Below, one piece after another: positions 8,577 through 11,597 of a stretch of 11,597 bases of DNA. The position numbers and the translations under genes are program-made. Location of the stretch: contig DBXS01000030.1 in the NCBI GenBank assembly GCA_002310055.1, positions 17,131 through 28,727 on the forward strand. The letters run 5' to 3'. Position 1 is the stretch's first letter. Each line of letters starts with the position of its first letter. The notes beneath the pieces were generated by a model. It saw nothing but the letters and a program-made list of their open reading frames with translations, was not told the DNA's origin and did not search any database. This DNA comes from Clostridiales bacterium UBA1206 (lineage in GTDB: Bacteria; Bacillota; Clostridia; Oscillospirales; CAG-382).

Positions 8577-9500
8577 CTACAAAACGAGCCCGGTCTCTTC
8601 GGGGAGCGAAAGGGCTATGTTCATATTCTGTATCGCGGCGCCGCACGCGCCCTTGCCCAGATTATCGAATCTCGAGACCAGCGTTATACGGTCGTCGTTG
8701 CCCAGAACGCTTATTTCCATATCGTCGCGGCCGGCGAAAACGCCTGCCGAAAGAAAACCGTTTTCCGCAACGCTTTCCGCGAACTTTACCACTTTGCCTG
8801 TGTAGACCGATCTGTATACCGCTTTTATGTCGTCAATGCCGCACTTCACGTCGTTTGCGGAAAGCGGCACGACCACTTCCATCCCCGCGTAATACGAAGA
8901 GACTATGGGGCAGAACACCGGCGATCGTTCGAGCCTGCATTCGTTGACCATTTCGGGCAGATGCTTGTGTTTCTGCGCAAGCGAATACATCGCGGGCGCT
9001 TTCAGCGCATCCGCGCGCAGCGGATCTTCGTAATCGGCTATCATTTTCTTTCCGCCTCCGGAATACCCGGTCAGCGAAAAGCAGGAAAGGGAAGCGTCTT
9101 TCTTTATGACGCCCGCATTCACCAGCGGCGCGACGAGCGCAATGAATCCGCTCGCGTGGCAGCCGGGATTCGCTATGCGGTTGGAAGACGCTATTCGCGC
9201 GCGCCTGCCTTTCAGCTCCGCAAAGCCGTATGTCCAGCCGGGCGATACGCGGTGCGCGGTGGATGTGTCGATTATGACGGACGGCGCGTCCGGAACCTGC
9301 GAGACTATCTCGCGCGCGGCGTCGTCGGGCAGGCACAGGAACGAAACGTCGCTCGAGCGTATCGCGTCCGCGCGGGAAGATACGTCTTTTCGCTCGTTTT
9401 CGTCAAGGGTTATGAGCGAAATATCGCTCCGCGCGCCGAGCCTGCTTTTTATATTCAGTCCGGTCGTGCCGGAACTGCCGTCGATGAAAACCTTTATCAC
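8577..9500 (-). CDS. argC: N-acetyl-gamma-glutamyl-phosphate reductase, short (type 2) form
   Basis: NADPH-dependent reduction of N-acetylglutamyl phosphate to the semialdehyde, third step to ornithine. At 307 residues with the N-terminus VFIDGSSGTTGLNI (4-17) it belongs to the short type 2 branch, not the roughly 345-residue type 1 found in Bacillus subtilis. The dinucleotide loop GSSGTTG is at 8-14. The catalytic Cys114 is in NPGCHASGF, and the conserved general-base His is probably His180 in KHKHLPEM. TGYSGGGKKMI (144-154) is characteristic. The start is GTG (9500-9498), with GGAG at 9510-9513, 9 nt upstream. No nearby in-frame ATG exists, and the family N-terminus matches this start exactly. 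It is the first gene of the operon, about 30 nt from the predicted transcription start. Confidence 0.96.
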   Translation of the reverse strand: MIKVFIDGSSGTTGLNIKSRLGARSDISLITLDENERKDVSSRADAIRSSDVSFLCLPDDAAREIVSQVPDAPSVIIDTSTAHRVSPGWTYGFAELKGRRARIASSNRIANPGCHASGFIALVAPLVNAGVIKKDASLSCFSLTGYSGGGKKMIADYEDPLRADALKAPAMYSLAQKHKHLPEMVNECRLERSPVFCPIVSSYYAGMEVVVPLSANDVKCGIDDIKAVYRSVYTGKVVKFAESVAENGFLSAGVFAGRDDMEISVLGNDDRITLVSRFDNLGKGACGAAIQNMNIALSLPEETGLVL

Positions 9501-9536
9501 GATAAATTTCTCCGTTTATTCTTTAATATTTAAATC

Positions 9537-9565
9537 ATTTTACTCGTAAATATGCGCTTTGTCAA
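9537..9565 (-). promoter_or_regulatory. Predicted sigma-A promoter of the arginine operon
   Basis: On the minus strand a perfect -35 TTGACA (9565-9560) is followed after 17 nt by TAAAAT (9542-9537), five of six matches to the -10 consensus. Transcription would start near 9530, giving a 5' UTR of about 30 nt before the argC GTG. That is too short for a riboswitch or attenuator, so control is more likely by a repressor at the promoter. Confidence 0.75.
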
Positions 9566-9573
9566 TACATAAA

Positions 9574-9587
9574 TGTAATAATATGCA
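9574..9587. promoter_or_regulatory. Possible weak ARG box (ArgR/AhrC operator)
   Basis: The 14-mer TGTAATAATATGCA, just upstream of the argC -35 box, agrees at 10 of 14 positions with the TGAATAAAAATGCA-like half of the Bacillus AhrC site and has the TG...CA ends of an ARG box. Its position next to the operon promoter fits. The region is very AT-rich, so chance matches are likely. No argR gene is in the window. Confidence 0.25.
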
Positions 9588-9618
9588 AAATATAGCAAAA
9601 GCGACTAATATTATTCAA

Positions 9619-9635
9619 CGTTTACGGTATAAACG
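9619..9635. repeat. Short inverted repeat in the divergent arg/fumarase region
   Basis: Perfect 6-bp arms CGTTTA (9619-9624) and TAAACG (9630-9635) flank a 5-base centre. It lies between the two divergent promoters and is followed by neither a T tract nor a gene, so an operator-like DNA site is more likely than a terminator. The binding protein is unknown. Confidence 0.4.
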
Positions 9636-9697
9636 GATATAATACACAAATCGCGCGCGCATAGACGGGCGGTGCGCACAAAAAGCGCGCGTGGGTA

Positions 9698-9726
9698 TTG
9701 AAAACCGTGCGTTTTAGTGCTATAAT
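9698..9726 (+). promoter_or_regulatory. Predicted sigma-A promoter of the fumarase genes (extended -10)
   Basis: TTGAAA (9698-9703) and a perfect TATAAT (9721-9726) are 17 nt apart. A TG one base upstream of the -10 makes an extended -10 element. The predicted start near 9733 gives a 5' UTR of about 47 nt. The nine bases TGCTATAAT are identical in the promoter at 11195-11223. Confidence 0.8.
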
Positions 9727-9740
9727 AAAAATACACACAA

Positions 9741-9760
9741 GCGCGCGGTTTGCCGTGTGC
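9741..9760 (+). promoter_or_regulatory. Hairpin in the fumarase 5' UTR
   Basis: GCGCGCGG (9741-9748) pairs with CCGTGTGC (9753-9760) over 8 bp, two of them G-U, around the tetraloop TTTG. It begins about 8 nt after the predicted transcription start and ends 5 nt before the ribosome site GGAG (9766-9769). There is no T tract, so it is not a terminator. Roles in mRNA protection or in limiting ribosome access are possible; neither is shown. Confidence 0.5.
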
Positions 9761-9779
9761 GTTACGGAGCGTGGTTTCT

Positions 9780-10619
9780 ATGAGGATTATCGATACCAAA
9801 CAAATAGAAGAATGCGTCTGCCGCCTGGCGCGCAAAGCGTGCGTGCGCCCGACTCCTTCGTGTATGGCGGCGCTGAAAGAAGCGGCGCGGACCGAAAGTT
9901 CGCCGACCTGCGCCTTTGCGCTGGAAACGCTTATTAAGAACGCCGGTATCGCAAAAAAAGAGGAAATGCCGGTCTGCCAGGACACGGGTATGAGCGTAGT
10001 GCTCATAGATATAGGGCAGGACGTCGCGCTTTCCGGACCTCCCGTCGCCGACGCGGTGAACAGCGGCGTGCGCCGCGCGTACGAGGACGGCTGCTTTCGT
10101 AAATCGGTGTGCGATCCGCTCACGCGCGTCAACACCGGCGACAACACCCCCGCCGTGATCCATTACGAAATGACCGAAGGCGAAAACATAAAGGTTACGT
10201 TTATCCCCAAGGGATTCGGCAGCGAGAATATGAGCCGCGTCTATATGCTCAAGCCGGGCGACGGAGCCGAAGGAATAATCGAATGCATCGTCGGCGCCGT
10301 GCGCGACGCCGGTTCTCGCCCCTGCCCGCCGGTTTACGTGGGCGTGGGGATAGGCGGCACGTTTGAAAGCTGCACTCTTCTTGCAAAAAAAGCGCTCGTG
10401 CGCCCCGTGGGGACGAATAACGCGCGTTCTGACGTGGCCGCTATAGAAAAAGAAGCGCTGAAGCGTATAAACGACCTGCATATCGGCTGCCAGGGGTTCG
10501 GCGGCGACGTCACGGCTCTTGGAGTAGCGTGCGAGATATCGCCTACTCATATAGCCGGGCTTCCCGTGGCGGTGAATATTCAGTGCAACTGCATACGGTG
10601 CGAAACGGAGGTGCTGTGA
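9780..10619 (+). CDS. Class I (4Fe-4S) fumarate hydratase, alpha subunit
   Basis: Iron-sulfur subunit of the two-subunit, oxygen-sensitive enzyme that interconverts fumarate and malate. The 279 residues match the separate alpha subunit (about 280). Conserved segments are PVCQDTGM (64-71), NTGDNTPAVIH (118-128), PKGFGSENMS (143-152), CPPVYVGVGIGGT (182-194), and HIGCQGFGGD (234-243). The three cluster ligands should be Cys66, Cys237 and Cys269. An upstream in-frame TTG at 9750 was passed over: the ATG at 9780 gives the family N-terminus (MRIIDTKQIEE) and has GGAG at 9766-9769, 10 nt away. The chain has 16 cysteines, unusually many. The closely related L-tartrate dehydratase TtdA is the main alternative; the lengths favour fumarase. 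A fumA-like symbol is not assigned because naming of two-subunit forms varies. Confidence 0.92.
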   Translation: MRIIDTKQIEECVCRLARKACVRPTPSCMAALKEAARTESSPTCAFALETLIKNAGIAKKEEMPVCQDTGMSVVLIDIGQDVALSGPPVADAVNSGVRRAYEDGCFRKSVCDPLTRVNTGDNTPAVIHYEMTEGENIKVTFIPKGFGSENMSRVYMLKPGDGAEGIIECIVGAVRDAGSRPCPPVYVGVGIGGTFESCTLLAKKALVRPVGTNNARSDVAAIEKEALKRINDLHIGCQGFGGDVTALGVACEISPTHIAGLPVAVNIQCNCIRCETEVL

Positions 10620-11164
10620 TGAAGATCAAAAGAGTCACGCTCCCGCTCGATACACAGACCGCGCAGACCCTGCGCGCCGGAGATATCGTACTAATAAGCG
10701 GGGAAGTCCTCACCTGCCGCGACTGCGCGCACAAGAGGATTTTCGAATACCTTAATCAGGGGATCGAACTGCCTTTCTCGATCGACGGCGCGGCGTTCTT
10801 CTACGCCGGCCCGTGCCCCGCCAGACCCGGAAAAGCGTGCGGCAGCTGCGGACCGACCACCTCCGCGCGCATGGACGGATTCGCGCCGCGGCTTTACGAT
10901 ATGGGGCTTTCGTGCGTCATAGGCAAAGGCGAGGTCTCAAAAGAAGTGCGCGAAGCGATAGCGCGCAACAAACGCGTCTATTTCGCCGCGGTGGGCGGCG
11001 CCGGAGCGCTGTGCGGGAACGCGGTCGTTTCGTGCGAATGCGTCGCTTTCCCCGACCTGCTCAGCGAAGCCGTGTATAAGATGGAATTGAAGGATCTGCC
11101 CGCGGTGGTCGCGGCGGATGCTTTCGGCGGCGACGTGTACGCGGCGTCGCGTGATACAAAGTGA
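10619..11164 (+). CDS. Class I fumarate hydratase, beta subunit
   Basis: Partner of the alpha subunit above; the beta chain completes the active site. Its 181 residues match the separate beta subunit (about 185). Family segments in order: GEVLTCRDCAHKR (28-40, where most members I recall have RDAAHKR), FYAGPCPARPG (61-71), GSCGPTTSARMD (75-86), IGKG (101-104) and YFAAVGGAGAL (121-131). The end PAVVAADAFGGDVY is typical. The start ATG shares its A with the alpha stop (TGATG), and GGAGG lies at 10607-10611, 7 nt upstream, so translation is coupled. Longer in-frame starts upstream would run through the alpha gene and lack family sequence. TtdB of tartrate dehydratase is the alternative. No hairpin terminator follows; T-rich DNA leads straight into the next promoter. 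Confidence 0.92.
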   Translation: MKIKRVTLPLDTQTAQTLRAGDIVLISGEVLTCRDCAHKRIFEYLNQGIELPFSIDGAAFFYAGPCPARPGKACGSCGPTTSARMDGFAPRLYDMGLSCVIGKGEVSKEVREAIARNKRVYFAAVGGAGALCGNAVVSCECVAFPDLLSEAVYKMELKDLPAVVAADAFGGDVYAASRDTK

Positions 11165-11194
11165 ATAATTTTTTGCGTTTTTTTCATAAAACCC

Positions 11195-11223
11195 TTGACA
11201 AGCGCGTTTTTGCATGCTATAAT
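11195..11223 (+). promoter_or_regulatory. Consensus sigma-A promoter for the leader and TrpB2-type gene
   Basis: Perfect TTGACA (11195-11200) and perfect TATAAT (11218-11223) are separated by exactly 17 nt, with TG one base before the -10 (extended -10). The two T tracts just upstream (11169-11174 and 11178-11184) could act as an UP element. A promoter this strong in front of a terminator makes sense if output is set by attenuation. Predicted start near 11230. Confidence 0.9.
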
Positions 11224-11256
11224 GCATAAAAATTCAAGGAAAAGGAGCACGGCGGA

Positions 11257-11346
11257 ATGAATAACAATCATAACAGCGTATTCTTCGGCTTTTGGTGCGG
11301 CTACTGGTTTAGCTGCAGTTTTGTCGTGCCCGAATTGGAAAAGTAA
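11257..11346 (+). CDS. Putative Trp leader peptide, 29 codons
   Basis: Small ORF with an ATG 9 nt after AAAGGAG (11241-11247), ending in TAA at 11344-11346. The peptide is not like a domain protein. Residues 9-18 read FFGFWCGYWF, seven aromatics in ten, with Trp13 (codon 11293-11295) and Trp17 (codon 11305-11307). It sits between a consensus promoter and a terminator-like hairpin, upstream of a gene for a tryptophan-synthase-type enzyme. Its likely role is to sense charged tRNA-Trp: stalling at the Trp codons would cover segment 1 (11297-11302) of the RNA switch described below. It lacks a basic N-terminus and any long hydrophobic run, so a small membrane or secreted peptide is less likely. 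A Phe-sensing role cannot be excluded, with five Phe codons. Confidence 0.72.
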   Translation: MNNNHNSVFFGFWCGYWFSCSFVVPELEK

Positions 11347-11414
11347 GCCGCCGAAGAAAAGTAACACCGGTCAAAACGCGGCCTCGTCCAATAGGGCGGG
11401 GCCGTTAATTTTAT
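11297..11414 (+). promoter_or_regulatory. Candidate ribosome-mediated Trp attenuator with alternative RNA stems
   Basis: Folded by hand, four segments give three mutually exclusive stems. Stem 1:2 pairs 11297-11302 (GCGGCT) with 11311-11316 (AGCTGC), 6 bp with one G-U and an 8-nt loop holding the second Trp codon. Stem 2:3 (antiterminator) pairs 11312-11323 with 11372-11382: five pairs, a bulged A at 11317, then six pairs (GTTTTG with CAAAAC). Stem 3:4 is the terminator at 11378-11405. Stem 2:3 uses bases 11378-11382 of the terminator arm, so the two exclude each other. A ribosome stalled at Trp13 would mask segment 1 and free segment 2, allowing read-through. No T-box sequence is present. 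Confidence 0.62.
11378..11414 (+). terminator. Rho-independent terminator of the leader
   Basis: The arm GCGGCCTCGTCC (11378-11389) pairs with GGGCGGGGCCGT (11394-11405) over 12 bp including three G-U pairs. The loop is AATA, and TTAATTTTAT follows. The U tract is interrupted by two A, so strength is moderate. It lies after the leader stop and about 70 nt before the next ATG, the position expected of an attenuator, not of a gene-end terminator. Confidence 0.72.
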
Positions 11415-11415
11415 G

Positions 11416-11445
11416 CTTAAAACGCCGCATAAATACGGCTTTAAG
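11416..11445 (+). repeat. Second hairpin between the attenuator and the TrpB2-type gene
   Basis: CTTAAA (11416-11421) pairs with TTTAAG (11440-11445), and after a two-base bulge GCCG (11424-11427) pairs with CGGC (11436-11439), leaving an 8-nt loop. An A-rich stretch, not T, follows, so it is not a plus-strand terminator. It ends 23 nt before the ribosome site. Its role is unknown; mRNA processing or a spacer structure is possible. Confidence 0.4.
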
Positions 11446-11484
11446 AAAAATAAAAACAAACAAAATTCAAAGGAGGCAACATTA

Positions 11485-11597
11485 ATGAAAGACCAGGCGA
11501 TCCCTTACAAGATCTATCTCGAAGAAGCGGAGATGCCAAAGTTCTGGTACAACGTGCGCGCCGATATGAAGAACAAACCCGCGCCGCTGCTGAACCC
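11485..11597 (+). CDS. trpB: Tryptophan synthase beta chain, TrpB2 type (5' end only)
   Basis: Only 37 full codons are in the window. The ATG at 11485 has a very strong AAAGGAGG (11469-11476), 8 nt upstream. The segment IYLEEAEMPKFWYNVRADMKNKPAPLLNP (residues 10-38) matches the N-terminus of TrpB2-type PLP enzymes, which carry a conserved E-x-P-x-x-WYN followed by a Pro-rich P-P/A-P-L stretch. Classical TrpB1 begins differently. TrpB2 enzymes join indole and serine to make tryptophan, often without a TrpA partner, and many act in indole salvage. The catalytic Lys region is beyond the window edge, so function rests on the N-terminus and on the Trp-rich leader upstream. Whether trpA or other trp genes follow cannot be seen. 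Confidence 0.85.
   Translation, partial: MKDQAIPYKIYLEEAEMPKFWYNVRADMKNKPAPLLN

Noticed and set aside
8022..9533. A 503-codon plus-strand open frame opposite argJ and argC
   Set aside because: Antisense shadow of two genes with intact active-site motifs.
9614..9643. Second plus-strand promoter (TTCAAC, 18 nt, TATAAT)
   Set aside because: The -10 is perfect but the -35 matches only three of six; the TTGAAA/TATAAT pair at 9698-9726 is far better and closer to the gene.
9750..9779. A longer fumarase alpha start at TTG 9750
   Set aside because: The added ten residues do not match the family, the TTG falls in the 5' UTR hairpin, and the ATG at 9780 has a ribosome site.
9611..10147. A 178-codon minus-strand frame entering the intergenic region from the fumarase alpha gene
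   Set aside because: Antisense shadow of the alpha gene; its tail lies in the AT-rich promoter region.
11131..11184. Possible terminator after the fumarase beta gene (small dyads near 11131-11152, T tracts at 11169-11184)
   Set aside because: The dyads are only 5 bp, inside the coding sequence, and more than 15 nt from the T tracts; the T tracts fit better as an UP element of the next promoter.
10978..11367. A 129-codon minus-strand frame across the fumarase end and the trp leader region
   Set aside because: It runs through a consensus promoter, the leader and the beta-subunit gene, and has no family resemblance or ribosome site.
11224..11484. T-box riboswitch for Trp
   Set aside because: No AGGGTGGNACCGCG-type T-box sequence or specifier stem is visible; the leader is explained by a peptide and alternative hairpins.
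1..11597. CRISPR arrays, insertion sequences, tRNA or rRNA genes, phage or defence genes
   Set aside because: No regularly spaced repeats, transposase motifs, terminal repeats or tRNA-like cloverleaf were seen; the window is housekeeping metabolism apart from its regulatory regions.

Overview
The window reads as the genome of a strictly anaerobic, moderately GC-rich Firmicute, probably a clostridium-like gut or sediment bacterium. Three things point there. The gene order argC-J-B-D-carA-carB-argF is that of the Bacillus subtilis arginine operon. Shine-Dalgarno sequences are strong (GGAGG type) before nearly every gene. The proteins are rich in cysteine, and there is a two-subunit oxygen-labile class I fumarase. 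The lineage is an inference; there is no rRNA or other marker in the window.

Left part (1-9500, minus strand): one tightly packed seven-gene operon, with gaps of 9-39 nt and one 8-nt overlap. It is transcribed from a good promoter at 9537-9565. ArgJ, ArgB, ArgC and ArgD turn glutamate into ornithine by the acetyl-recycling route. CarA and CarB make carbamoyl phosphate, and ArgF (its 3' end lies outside the window) joins the two to give citrulline. argG and argH are not here.

Middle (9501-9779): a divergent regulatory region. It holds the argC promoter on the minus strand, a near-consensus promoter for the fumarase genes on the plus strand, a possible weak ARG box, an inverted repeat, GCGCGCG tracts around the fumarase promoter, and a hairpin in the fumarase 5' UTR.

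Right part (9780-11164, plus strand): alpha and beta subunits of a class I iron-sulfur fumarate hydratase, overlapping by one base.

Right end (11165-11597, plus strand): the most interesting part. A perfect extended -10 promoter drives a 29-codon leader peptide with two Trp codons inside a very aromatic stretch. Mutually exclusive RNA hairpins and a terminator follow, and then the start of a TrpB2-type tryptophan synthase beta gene. By hand folding this looks like a complete Trp-leader transcription attenuator. That would be unusual in a Firmicute, where T-box or TRAP control of trp genes is the norm.
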